Under the pieces are notes generated by a model. That model did not search any database, was not told the DNA's origin, and saw only the letters and a program-made list of their open reading frames with translations. Shown piece by piece: positions 1 to 8,726 of a stretch of DNA of 64,000 nt. Location: contig NZ_FNYT01000008.1 in NCBI RefSeq assembly GCF_900109135.1, positions 1 through 64,000 of the forward strand, written 5' to 3'. Position 1 is the stretch's first letter, and every line of letters begins with the position of its first letter. The translations under genes and the position numbers were made by a program. This DNA is from Trichococcus ilyis (GTDB lineage: Bacteria > Bacillota > Bacilli > Lactobacillales > Aerococcaceae).

Positions 1-159
1 TCTGTCACTGTTGAACAGAGCAGCGTACTTATCTTCAATGACTGACCAGGGAATCGAAGCTGCCTTTTTGACCCAACGGTTTTCTGGATTCATTGTGAGG
101 CCCAATGGCTGATCGAAGTCATAAATGGTCAATTGCCGATTCGTCTGCTTTTTGTACAT
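1..159 (-). CDS. Transposase, N-terminal part (runs off the window)
   Basis: Reading leftwards the frame gives MYKKQTNRQLTIYDF, then a segment with NRWVKKA and IPW. This resembles the start of DUF772-type (IS5/IS1182-like) transposases, which open with a short basic stretch, a YDF motif, a conserved NRWV segment and an IPW motif. The match is from memory of the family. Only about 53 residues are visible; the DDE catalytic core lies outside the window. An ATG at 165 is in frame, but the AGAGG ribosome site sits only a base or two from it, whereas it is about 8 bases from the ATG at 159, so 159 is preferred. The element abuts a broken transporter gene on the same strand, which suggests its insertion broke that gene. 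Confidence 0.6.
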   Translation of the reverse strand, partial: MYKKQTNRQLTIYDFDQPLGLTMNPENRWVKKAASIPWSVIEDKYAALFNSDR

Positions 160-298
160 TTTCATCGCCTCTTCGTATCATTTTTGAAAAAAGTGCACGG
201 GTTTTTGGTGTTTCCCCCTAGATTCCATGCATCTATTATACCAAAAAACATCGAAAAACGCTGTCACAATAAGGTTTATAAATTATTCAGTAGACATT
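1..298 (-). mobile_element. End of an insertion sequence (partial)
   Basis: The transposase start at 159 and roughly 130 noncoding bases beyond it form one end of an IS. The right boundary is set only roughly, by the point near 298 where the neighbouring transporter frame stops matching its family. I could not identify the terminal inverted repeat or a target duplication, because the other end lies outside the window. Confidence 0.4.
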
Positions 299-573
299 AA
301 ATAAGGTCTAAATTTCCCCCATTTTGTATATGTTCTGTCTTGAACCATACCCCAAACAGGACCGTTAATTGCCTGCCACAGCCTAGCTATTAACATTATG
401 ATTGAGATAGCTCCTGCAGCCATACCTACAATATCTGTATAAAAAATCATTAGATAAGTATTAATCATGTACCAACTCAGTTGGTTCCCGACCTCACCAA
501 AACTGTAAAAAATTGCTGTAGACTTCTTTGTTTTCTCCTTTGTTTCAATTGTTTTTCCTACTACCTGTTCCAT
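283..573 (-). pseudogene. GPH-family sugar:cation symporter, truncated N-terminal fragment
   Basis: About 96 residues remain of a glycoside-pentoside-hexuronide symporter (MelB/YicJ type), normally 450-480 residues long. The fragment has the typical opening (SFGEVGNQLSWYMINTYLM), a first transmembrane segment, and the family signature around WGMVQDRTYTKWGKFRPYL at its end. After PYL the frame reads only four more codons and stops, where the family continues into the next membrane helix. The start at 573 is chosen because GAGAGG lies about 9 bases upstream; an ATG at 582 is too close to it. The break faces the IS at the left edge. The AraC gene upstream on the same strand may once have controlled it. 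Confidence 0.75.
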
Positions 574-771
574 AAAAAACATCCTCTCTCTTTTTTGTAT
601 GCGCTTTACTTATATACATAGTAAATGGTCTGGCTAAATAAAAATTGTAAAAAAAACATATAAAGTCAGTAATAATTTGCCATAGAGAAACAATGATATT
701 TTTTGTACGCACAGCCGAAGCAGTTTATTCCATGATCGAAAAATATCCAAGCAACATGTCGCGACAAATAA

Positions 772-815
772 AATAACCGGATACTCGCGAAAAAATCGCA
801 CAGTATCCGGTTATT
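772..815 (-). terminator. Rho-independent terminator after the AraC gene
   Basis: Inverted repeat AATAACCGGATACT / AGTATCCGGTTATT with a short loop. Read on the minus strand it is followed by TTTTATTT, about 30 bases past the stop codon of the AraC-type gene. Confidence 0.8.
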
Positions 816-845
816 GAGGCTACGCACCAAAAGGCGCACTGTTTT

Positions 846-1898
846 TTAAATTTCGTTCTTACTTTGTTTTAACCATTTGTTCGGTGGCAGACCAACTAAT
901 TTTACAAAATTTTTATTCATATGGCTGGAATCGAAATAACCGACTTTCTGACTGATTTCCGTTAAAGTATAATCCGTATTTTGCATTAAATACTTAGCTT
1001 CTTCTAAACGAGCTATTTCAACAATTTGCTTGAAATTTTGGCCTGTATTCTTCTTTATCAATTTGCTTAAGTACGCTTCACTATATGAAAATATATCAGA
1101 TAGTCCTTTCAAGGTGACAGTGTTATAATTCACCTTAATAAAATTCAAAATTGGATGTATAAACGCAGCTGCATTTTTTTCAGAATTTTCAATAAGGGTT
1201 TCAGGTGTAAAACAGCGACTGAGCTCAATAAAAATTTCATTCACATAGGCTCCAATCAAGTCCTCAAAAAATAAATTTTTATCTGTGAATTCGTGAAATG
1301 ATTGTACCATACGATTCATAATTTTTTCGTTACCCTTTGTTTTAAACAACAAATACGGTGTTGCATTATTTGCCACAGAAATATTTTTAAAAAAATTACC
1401 AATCCTGTCTCTACGAGTTAAAATATGAGGAAAGTACTGAGTAAAACTGTCCTCATGCAACAATACATTAAAGATTACATCATTATCATTTACAGCTAAC
1501 ATCGCATGAACTGTAGAAGGTGCCATAAAACAAAAATCCCCTGTATTCATTATGATTGCTTTCCCATTAATAAAATTTGTACAAGAACCTTTCAAAACAT
1601 AGATTAATTCAACAAAATCATGATTGTGAAGAATTGGATAAGAGTATCTTCCGTGAAGTGCTAAAAAAATATTCGTCTGAGCGTAGATTTTATTAGGTAC
1701 AATCGTTAACCCTGTACCGTTCTTAGTTGTGTCTCGATAAAAGGCCCGTAAGTCTTCTATTTGTGTGTTGGTTGATACTAAGCGATAATATTCTTCGTAG
1801 CTCATAGGAGCGGTATACAATTCCTTATTTTTTTCGGATAAATAAATTTCTTTGTTCCTTCTCTCAACTTCATTTAAATGAAACTGTTCTGATTTCAT
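846..1898 (-). CDS. AraC-family transcriptional regulator (cupin plus HTH)
   Basis: A 350-residue cytoplasmic DNA-binding protein. Residues about 80-170 look like an AraC-type cupin sensing domain (HNHDFVELIYVLKG, then NTGDFCFMAP). Residues about 255-345 hold the paired HTH of the AraC family, ending with the typical GYFDSSHMNKNFVKLVGLPP second helix-turn-helix. The start at 1898 follows GAGGTGAGGAAA directly; a TTG at 1916 has no better site. It is the first intact gene next to the truncated GPH symporter on the same strand, so it probably sensed the sugar taken up by that transporter. Its target may now be lost. The base composition is AT-rich compared with the maltose region, as is the whole left edge. 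Confidence 0.85.
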   Translation of the reverse strand: MKSEQFHLNEVERRNKEIYLSEKNKELYTAPMSYEEYYRLVSTNTQIEDLRAFYRDTTKNGTGLTIVPNKIYAQTNIFLALHGRYSYPILHNHDFVELIYVLKGSCTNFINGKAIIMNTGDFCFMAPSTVHAMLAVNDNDVIFNVLLHEDSFTQYFPHILTRRDRIGNFFKNISVANNATPYLLFKTKGNEKIMNRMVQSFHEFTDKNLFFEDLIGAYVNEIFIELSRCFTPETLIENSEKNAAAFIHPILNFIKVNYNTVTLKGLSDIFSYSEAYLSKLIKKNTGQNFKQIVEIARLEEAKYLMQNTDYTLTEISQKVGYFDSSHMNKNFVKLVGLPPNKWLKQSKNEI

Positions 1899-2418
1899 TT
1901 TCCTCACCTCAACCAATTTTGCTGTCTTTTATTCACAGTCTAGCATAAATTTCTATGTAGCATATTAATTCTAATAACATCACTGGATAATGACCTATTA
2001 CTGTTCTCTTGCATCAACTCGAAATCAGATTGTCGGTCGGCGACAAAGCCGCAGTCCGGATCGGCGCCATGGAAGTCGTCAGCGCGGATCTGGAAACCTT
2101 GCTTCAGCGTCTGGCAACTCCTCTGCAGGATACATTACAGCACATGCTCTCCATTATCGCTGACCCTTAATTTACATTATTGAGCGGTTTTCTGTCAGTT
2201 TTTTGGCTCAGTTCCTCTATAAAGAATACCTTCGCATAAAACAAATAAACGCCGTTTTTCCGTTATCTTTTGGAAAATTGGCTCTTGCTCGGTTTAAATT
2301 TTGTTGTATAGATAATATTATTTACATCTTAATGAAAATATAGACATAACTATATGAATTCATAAGAACTCGAATGGTATACTTACCTCAAGAATAACAA
2401 AAGGAAGTAGGAGATAGC
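1899..2418. other. Gene-free stretch with a possible gene remnant
   Basis: From about 2010 to 2169 the plus strand has an open frame of about 50 codons ending in TAA. It has no start or ribosome site, and a stop codon sits just upstream. Its composition is GC-rich like the core genes. It reads as the C-terminal tail of an unidentified protein (LEIRLSVGDKAAVRIGAMEV is part of it), so it may be a leftover of a deleted gene. The rest is AT-rich DNA that would carry the promoter of the next small gene. I see nothing else. Confidence 0.35.
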
Positions 2419-2616
2419 ATGGGTTTATGGTATTTTCTGATACTCTTTGTAGGCATCGCTCTTCTTGTGGTAGGACTGCGAAATAAGGATGTTTCACGCT
2501 CCGTTAAAATTGTAAGTATGTCGCTTGTTATCGGGGTTTTGTTTATTGTCGTTGCATTGATTATGCTGATGCCAGGCAGTTCCGAAGTAGTTGGCCAACT
2601 GATCCAACGAAACTAA
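2419..2616 (+). CDS. Small two-helix membrane protein, function unknown
   Basis: A 65-residue protein preceded by a good ribosome site (GGAGATAGC before ATG). Residues about 3-20 and 29-52 are strongly hydrophobic and predict two transmembrane helices, joined by a short polar loop RNKDVSRSVK, with a short tail. I recognise no family. It stands alone, followed at once by a strong terminator, so it is probably a single-gene transcript. It lies in the AT-rich left edge. Confidence 0.65.
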   Translation: MGLWYFLILFVGIALLVVGLRNKDVSRSVKIVSMSLVIGVLFIVVALIMLMPGSSEVVGQLIQRN

Positions 2617-2651
2617 TGAATAAAGAAAAACTTATCGTCCGGCAGAAAAGA

Positions 2652-2706
2652 CAAGCGCCAAGTCTCCGATATACGATCGGAAACTTGGCGCTTGCTTGTT
2701 TTAAAT
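2652..2706 (+). terminator. Strong rho-independent terminator
   Basis: Inverted repeat with arms beginning CAAGCGCCAAG and ending CTTGGCGCTTG around a short loop, followed by CTTGTTTTAAATTTT. It ends the small membrane-protein transcript. An open frame running across this hairpin (2616-2852) was therefore not accepted as a gene. Confidence 0.85.
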
Positions 2707-2833
2707 TTTATGGAATAATCCCTGATAGAACAACGCTTTTCTCGGCTCAACATTTTAATCGGTTCTCCGCACCCTGTCTAAATGAGGTTTTGGTTCTGCG
2801 GAAGGAGAAAACGCAATGCTTTGTTTTCTTGAA

Positions 2834-3622
2834 CTACTTCTCAAGCGGTTGAGACTTCGCTGCCAGACCTTTTTGAACGCCTGGTCGTTCTGCAATGCGA
2901 TGAGACCATTCTAAGAGATGAGGGTATTCATCCAGATTCAAAAATTCATATGATCCTTCGTATAATTTTCCTAAAGCTAGCCGACCATACCAAGACCAGA
3001 TGGCAATATCTGCTATGGTATAGGTGTCACCAGCTATATAAGGTCGTTGCACTAAGGTTTTATCGAGCAAATCCAATTGACGTTTCGTTTCCATCGTGAA
3101 GCGATCAATCGGGTATTGCATAGGCTCCGGCGCATAAGCAAAGAAGTGGCCAAATCCTCCACCAACATAAGGGCCTGCTCCTATTTGCCAGAATAACCAA
3201 TTAAGGGTTTCCGTCCGACCGTGAATGTCTGTCGGAATCAGTTGATTAAATTTCTCCGCCAAGTAAAGAAGGATGGATCCTGACTCGAATATTTCCAAAC
3301 GAGGAGTTAGACTTTGGTCAACGAGGGCTGGAATTTTAGAGTTAGGATTTATTTCAACGAAATCCGAACCAAATTGGTCGCCTTCTCCAATATTAATAGT
3401 GTACAAGTCATAATCTGCGCCAGCTACACCCAATTCTTTCAGCTCTTCGAACATGATTGTGACTTTAATGCCATTCGGTGTTCCTAATGAATATAGTTGG
3501 AACGGAGCTTCTCCGACTGGTAATTTTTGTTCAAATCGACTCCCGGCTGTTGGACGATTGCCGGCTTTTTTTGAATTCTCTTCTTCCCACTGCCACACTT
3601 TTGGTAATTCATATGCTGTCAT
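2834..3622 (-). CDS. yghU: Glutathione S-transferase-like disulfide-bond oxidoreductase (YghU type)
   Basis: A 262-residue soluble enzyme of the Nu-class glutathione transferases, which reduce disulfides such as 2-hydroxyethyl disulfide using glutathione. The N-terminal YghU-specific extension (YELPKVWQWE, then GNRPTAG) comes first. A thioredoxin-like domain follows, with FQLYSLGTPNG and the NPNSKIPALVD glutathione-binding motif near residue 110. The alpha-helical GST domain contains GPYVGGGFGHF and ends in ERPGVQKGL. The start at 3622 is preferred because GAGGAG lies about 8 bases upstream; in-frame codons before it lack a ribosome site. It appears monocistronic. Family assignment is firm; the physiological thiol in this host is not known. 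Confidence 0.9.
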   Translation of the reverse strand: MTAYELPKVWQWEEENSKKAGNRPTAGSRFEQKLPVGEAPFQLYSLGTPNGIKVTIMFEELKELGVAGADYDLYTINIGEGDQFGSDFVEINPNSKIPALVDQSLTPRLEIFESGSILLYLAEKFNQLIPTDIHGRTETLNWLFWQIGAGPYVGGGFGHFFAYAPEPMQYPIDRFTMETKRQLDLLDKTLVQRPYIAGDTYTIADIAIWSWYGRLALGKLYEGSYEFLNLDEYPHLLEWSHRIAERPGVQKGLAAKSQPLEK

Positions 3623-3980
3623 CCTACCACTCCTCATAATAATATGTATTTGTAATTTCATCATACTACTCGTCCATCAAAATGCCCAAATTTTAGCTTA
3701 CTTATGATACTATAAATTTTCGCTACAAAAAAAGCGAAGATGAACCCCGACGCAACAAGTGACGTACACCTTGCTACAGGTAATCCTTCTCCGCGAATTT
3801 GAAGTATCGCATATAGATAGGAATCAAAACAATGGTCAAAGAATTTAGATTTATGATTACGCCCCAAGAAAAGGATCTAATCAAACACAATAACTACAAA
3901 CACTCTGACCTTTTACTCCTAACGTTGTATCTCCTTTTGATGCCTCGGTAATCAGTCTTAATTTTGAAATCCCGTAATTA
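3623..3980. other. Gene-free stretch
   Basis: AT-rich DNA between the YghU-type gene and the end of the helicase gene. A 68-codon open frame on the minus strand (3661-3867) lacks a ribosome site and resembles nothing I know. I see no clear terminator or repeat here. Confidence 0.5.
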
Positions 3981-6900
3981 CTACATCTGGATGGATCGAA
4001 TTTTTTCATTATCATAAAAAACCCGTTCAAAGAAATCTACTGCGAATCTGCGTTCCAAAGAATCATGCATCGCCTGATTGCGATAATTTTGCAGACACGA
4101 GTAGCATGCGGTATTTTCATCGCAATGGCAATCTTTTACCAAATCATATGATACTTTGAATACATCCAGGATTTCTTCTTCAGTCGCTTTACCCAATCTT
4201 CTGACATGTCCGGCTCCCCCAGGAACTGTATCAAAGAGAATGAATCGGGTGCTACTGTTTCCCGAGCGACTGTAAATATAGTCTATAGTACCATCAACGT
4301 CATTTCGTTCAATAGAGAAAGCTTTCGAAAGACCTTCCAGCATCGCATACAAGATAGAATAAGCCTGTTCCCAAGACAAATAATCATTAACTGATAAGGT
4401 TGTAACATCTGTCTTGAATGTGTGCCCTATCGACTTCCGGGTAAATGTTTCATTAAGGCATTTTCTCCCATTGGGGGCATTGTGGGTTTTGATTTTTTGT
4501 TTAGAAAAATCTGAGGATACCTCACTAAACCCACAATAAGAGCAAACCATAAATTGACTGCGGTTCACGACCGCCAACTCATCATTAGACATTGATTTTA
4601 AATCAAGCCCTATCGATAAACTTCGCTCATCCAACAATTCTTTTTGCTCTCCAATATAGTAGATATCTCCTCTGTAAGTCCTTATCGGTTTTTTTGATCC
4701 TGCCTTTTTCACCTCAGGGGATATGATAAAACCATACTCTGGCTTAATCATCGTTTTGACTTTCAGTTGAGACAGAGGTTGCTGACAGATGCCGCACTTG
4801 TCCATCGTGGGCGCCCCAGGATAGTGCCTGTGCAAGTTTAAATGTCCACATTCGGGATTTTCACACTGAACAAAATCCCATTCATCCCACTCTTTAACTT
4901 TTTGAGGCGGACGCTTAATATACTGACTCGTATAGAGTTTTCCATCAGCAATGACTTGTGATCCCGGTGCATATTCTGAAATAGCTTGCATCAAATCTCG
5001 TTGCAAGCGTAGCTCCCCTTGGGCAAAAGTAGTTTCTACTGAAGAAGGATCCGTAATCAACTCCACACTGTCGATAGGAAATCCGTATTTAGGCAGAATA
5101 TTGCGTGCCGATAAGTAATTCAAGATGTTCTTTTCCCTTATTTTTCGCAAAGAAAAACTGATTCGATTTGCAAGGAACAATCTATTGTCATCCTGTTTGA
5201 ACTCCTCCATTGCTTCAACGAGTTCCTCCACCTCAGCTAAGTATTGGCTTCGATCTTCCATAAAAATACTATGATCGGAAAGATACGTACTATACCAGTC
5301 CTCTATTTTATTATGTAACCCAATTGGTATAATGCTCTGCAGATGGGTTATCATATTCTCTTTGTTCTCACGTATATACCCCATAAAGTTAGAAAAGTTA
5401 TCCGCTTCGTAAAAAGTTTGCACATCTTTATATAGAGCTGGGTGATGTCTCCAGAAGCTGCTTATCAGAAAAGATTGCATATGACGCTTCACTATCTTCT
5501 CGTTATGTATATTGAACTTAGGCGGCCTGATTTTCCCTCTAATCATTGTTTCTGGTTCTTTGAAAAATGTTAAATCATGCGATCCAACTTTACAGAATGT
5601 CAAAGCATATGCAACAGAGTCTGCTCTACGGCCTGCGCGACCAGCTCTTTGCGTATAGTTTGCAGGTGAGGGCGGCATATTCTTCATAAAAACTGTTTCC
5701 AAATCACCAACATCCACACCCATTTCAAAAGTAGTGGAACAGCTCAAAATATTGATTTTTTTCAATATGAATTCTTCCTGATATTGTTTTGCCTTTTCGG
5801 GACTTAATTGGGCTGTATGCTCCTTGATTCTCATTGGGTTCAAAGAAAGTTCTTGATACAAACTCATATAATGGTTACTTTTTTGTTCCTCCAAAGGAGA
5901 AGCTTGAACTAGTTTGCCATCACATGCCCCTTGAGGACAACAATCATAAATATTATGGGGTGTTAGAGTTCCACATTTGCTGCATTTATACCATTGTATA
6001 GTATTATCTTCAGTCAACTGTATTTTAAAGCAACCATTTTTCAGTAAAGCTTTACTTCCGCCAGCCCCAAAATCGAGGATTTCATGTTTTTCGTAAAGGC
6101 CCTTCCAAATATTTCTTAAATAGTTTTTCGCTAGTTCTAAATCAACCCCTGCAGTCTTACTTATGTACTTTGTCCATTTATTGTATCTTTTAGGGACAAA
6201 TGAGGTATCGTATTTATTCGCTGGTTCAAGTGTTATGTATTGTCTTTTTCCTGAGTATATGAAGTAGGAGTAATCCTCTTCCGTAAATTGATTCTGAAGA
6301 GGGAATTCAATCATCCCATCATTTTTAAATGCTTCTGACACTATTTTATATAAAGTAGCAGCATCTTTCCCATTATACTTACCGATTGCATTCACGCCTA
6401 GGTTGTCAACAAAATTGAAGTGGATGAGTCCCAGTTTTTCCAGACTGTTCCTTTCATTAGTGGACATTTCATACAATATTGTTTTCCATGCCTCTTTCTT
6501 TGGGTCTTCCTCCTCTTCATAGCCACTTTTGCGAATGATATTCTCAAGATGGTCGGCTATATGTTTTAATTCATAACCCTCCGCATCCATGCCTCTTGTA
6601 TTTCTGGTTTCCCGTATAGCTTCAACCATCATCCGGCGGCGAAGGATATTGTGATACGTCACATCAAAATAACTTGCGAAATAAGCAGCTTCTTGTCTAC
6701 TATCAGAAAAAACAAGAAGTTGTTTCTTAAGCAACTCTTCACTCTCTTCTTGTTTCTGGTATCCCCTTACAGGAGTTCCAAAAAAATCATCCAATTCTTC
6801 AGAAGCTTCCAACGTTTTTTGAGTAACTTTTACCTTATAACCTGGTATTTCTTCATAAATGCTTGTCCCGAGCACACTCGTAGCAGCAGCTTGACCGATA

Positions 6901-8714
6901 TAAAAATCACGTAGCACACCTGTTCTTTTGTTGGTATTATTGCAAGAATAACAAGTTTTTAAATCCGTTTCCTGTTGTTTCTCATTTTTCACTAGATAAC
7001 GGTGGTGTGCCTTATCTCCAAAACTTTGACCATTATACTGGCGTGTAATACCTGTCTGTACGTTAAAATCATAAACAACAAAAGACTCTTCCTCATCCTT
7101 CTCTTTATTCGAGGAAATCACATTAAGATAAGGGGCTAGGTCTTTCTTATCTTTAACCAACATAAAAGATTGTTTTTTCTGGTTCTTTAACTGTATAAAT
7201 TCTTTCGTTACTGAATCTATACCTCCTAGCAGATAGACTTCACCACAGAATTGGCACACAGAGATTTCATAATACTTATCATCTTGGCCCGCGATTGCTT
7301 CACCGCGTTTTCGTGGTATCAGAGAGACTTTGGGGTTTTCATCAAGGGTACTGTAACAACCTTCCAACGAACGGATGAACATATGGTATCGGGCATCCAA
7401 CAGCATGACATTGTTTTTCTTGGCTTTATTTGCCACCTCTACGAAAGCAACTAAATCCTTTTCCGCTGTACTCATTTTTTGGGCTAATTTTTTTACATCA
7501 AGTGGTTTCTTTTGAAGGCTCCTTCTTGCTTGAATATACCTCTGATCATGCTGAACGATTTCAAATAACTTTTCTTGATAATTTTTCTGATTCTCATATT
7601 GCGGGAAATAGCTATCAATCACTAGATTCAGCCTTTCCGATAAGTCCGTTGGATCCTCGGTTATGATTTGATACAAAGTTTTGTAAAAATCAATATCTAC
7701 CTCTTCCTCAGAAAGTACATTGTCAAAGGAATGGCGTTTTGCCCTTATGATGTCCTGTTCCTCAAACTTTGACCTGACCGAAAGGTTTTGGGCAAATTCT
7801 ACTATATGGGGATTGTCCTTCTCCTCACCCAAAGTTGCACTTGTGAGGATAAATTGGATTTGTGTCCCTCTGGAAATCCGATCCTTCAAGCGGGACATGA
7901 GCATGGATACCTCAATACCCGTTGCGCCTGTATAAGTATGGGCTTCGTCCAAGACAATATATTGCCATTTATTGGAATGCCGTCCGTCAAAGAACACATT
8001 ATCATCCGGCCTGATTAGGAGATACTCTAGCATTGCATAGTTTGTAATAAGGATATGCGGCGGTTCTGACTTCATCCTTTCTCGGGAAATGCGTTCGTTA
8101 ACTATAGGAACTTCTCCGTTATTCAATTTTTTGTACTTTGCTAAGGCGTTTCTTTCGGTTTCTTCAGTTTCCCCAGTGAAGGATCCAAATGTTATTTCAG
8201 GATAATGGCGCAGGAGTTCTCTCATTCTTTTTAATTGGTCGTTCGCAAGAGCATTCATAGGATAGATCAACAGCGCACGAACCCCATGCGTCAGTTTGCC
8301 GCTCTCTTTTTCACTCGTTAGACTGTTCAATATCGGGTATAAAAAGGCTTCTGTTTTTCCTGAACCGGTCCCAGTTGTGATGACGATATTTCTCTCATTT
8401 TTCACCTTGCGAATAGCTTCTTCTTGATGGGCGTACAAAGGGCGGCTTAACTTGATTGCCCCCTCTCCTTCATAGGCGATTTTTTTAAACTCTTGGGTTA
8501 CCACGCCTTCTTCAACAAGCTCCAGAAGCGATTTCCCTGTCCGGAAGGAATCCGTGAAGTCAATGTACGGGCCTTTCCCAATCTCCATCCCCCCCAAAGC
8601 TTCTTCAAATTTATTCCTAATTTCTTCATCCTTTATGTAGAACGTCGAAGTAATGTAAGATAGATAATGATTCAGTATATTTTGTGAGCCAGTAATAGGG
8701 TTAAATGTCATCAA
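3981..8714 (-). CDS. DEAH-box helicase with zinc clusters and DUF1998-like C-terminus (DruE-like)
   Basis: A 1577-residue superfamily 2 helicase. Visible motifs: GTGSGKT (Walker A, residues 115-121), YPMNALANDQ (Ia, about 151-160), DEAH (256-259), TSAT (291-294), and in the second RecA domain STTFEMGVD plus QRAGRAGRR (VI, about 1022-1030). Cysteine pairs occur near 486 (CQFC), 587 (CYSC), 908-925 (CSKC and a CC..C group), 1283-1309 (CENPEC, CGIC) and 1392 (CSYC). The C-terminal CHCDENTACYSCLQNYRNQ cluster (about 1530-1548) after DTVPGGAGH is the DUF1998/MrfA-like signature. Such helicases appear in Druantia (DruE) and DISARM anti-phage systems. It lies 12 bp after the 933-residue gene, as in the druH-druE pair of Druantia type III, although DruE proteins I recall are longer. 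Composition is AT-rich relative to the maltose genes. The defence role is inference. Confidence 0.85.
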   Translation of the reverse strand: MMTFNPITGSQNILNHYLSYITSTFYIKDEEIRNKFEEALGGMEIGKGPYIDFTDSFRTGKSLLELVEEGVVTQEFKKIAYEGEGAIKLSRPLYAHQEEAIRKVKNERNIVITTGTGSGKTEAFLYPILNSLTSEKESGKLTHGVRALLIYPMNALANDQLKRMRELLRHYPEITFGSFTGETEETERNALAKYKKLNNGEVPIVNERISRERMKSEPPHILITNYAMLEYLLIRPDDNVFFDGRHSNKWQYIVLDEAHTYTGATGIEVSMLMSRLKDRISRGTQIQFILTSATLGEEKDNPHIVEFAQNLSVRSKFEEQDIIRAKRHSFDNVLSEEEVDIDFYKTLYQIITEDPTDLSERLNLVIDSYFPQYENQKNYQEKLFEIVQHDQRYIQARRSLQKKPLDVKKLAQKMSTAEKDLVAFVEVANKAKKNNVMLLDARYHMFIRSLEGCYSTLDENPKVSLIPRKRGEAIAGQDDKYYEISVCQFCGEVYLLGGIDSVTKEFIQLKNQKKQSFMLVKDKKDLAPYLNVISSNKEKDEEESFVVYDFNVQTGITRQYNGQSFGDKAHHRYLVKNEKQQETDLKTCYSCNNTNKRTGVLRDFYIGQAAATSVLGTSIYEEIPGYKVKVTQKTLEASEELDDFFGTPVRGYQKQEESEELLKKQLLVFSDSRQEAAYFASYFDVTYHNILRRRMMVEAIRETRNTRGMDAEGYELKHIADHLENIIRKSGYEEEEDPKKEAWKTILYEMSTNERNSLEKLGLIHFNFVDNLGVNAIGKYNGKDAATLYKIVSEAFKNDGMIEFPLQNQFTEEDYSYFIYSGKRQYITLEPANKYDTSFVPKRYNKWTKYISKTAGVDLELAKNYLRNIWKGLYEKHEILDFGAGGSKALLKNGCFKIQLTEDNTIQWYKCSKCGTLTPHNIYDCCPQGACDGKLVQASPLEEQKSNHYMSLYQELSLNPMRIKEHTAQLSPEKAKQYQEEFILKKINILSCSTTFEMGVDVGDLETVFMKNMPPSPANYTQRAGRAGRRADSVAYALTFCKVGSHDLTFFKEPETMIRGKIRPPKFNIHNEKIVKRHMQSFLISSFWRHHPALYKDVQTFYEADNFSNFMGYIRENKENMITHLQSIIPIGLHNKIEDWYSTYLSDHSIFMEDRSQYLAEVEELVEAMEEFKQDDNRLFLANRISFSLRKIREKNILNYLSARNILPKYGFPIDSVELITDPSSVETTFAQGELRLQRDLMQAISEYAPGSQVIADGKLYTSQYIKRPPQKVKEWDEWDFVQCENPECGHLNLHRHYPGAPTMDKCGICQQPLSQLKVKTMIKPEYGFIISPEVKKAGSKKPIRTYRGDIYYIGEQKELLDERSLSIGLDLKSMSNDELAVVNRSQFMVCSYCGFSEVSSDFSKQKIKTHNAPNGRKCLNETFTRKSIGHTFKTDVTTLSVNDYLSWEQAYSILYAMLEGLSKAFSIERNDVDGTIDYIYSRSGNSSTRFILFDTVPGGAGHVRRLGKATEEEILDVFKVSYDLVKDCHCDENTACYSCLQNYRNQAMHDSLERRFAVDFFERVFYDNEKIRSIQM

Positions 8715-8726
8715 ATAATCCTCCTC

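Noticed and set aside
2616-2852. 78-codon frame after the small membrane-protein gene
   Set aside because: It runs through a strong terminator hairpin and has no ribosome site.
3661-3867. 68-codon minus-strand frame
   Set aside because: No ribosome site, no resemblance to known proteins, AT-rich intergenic DNA.
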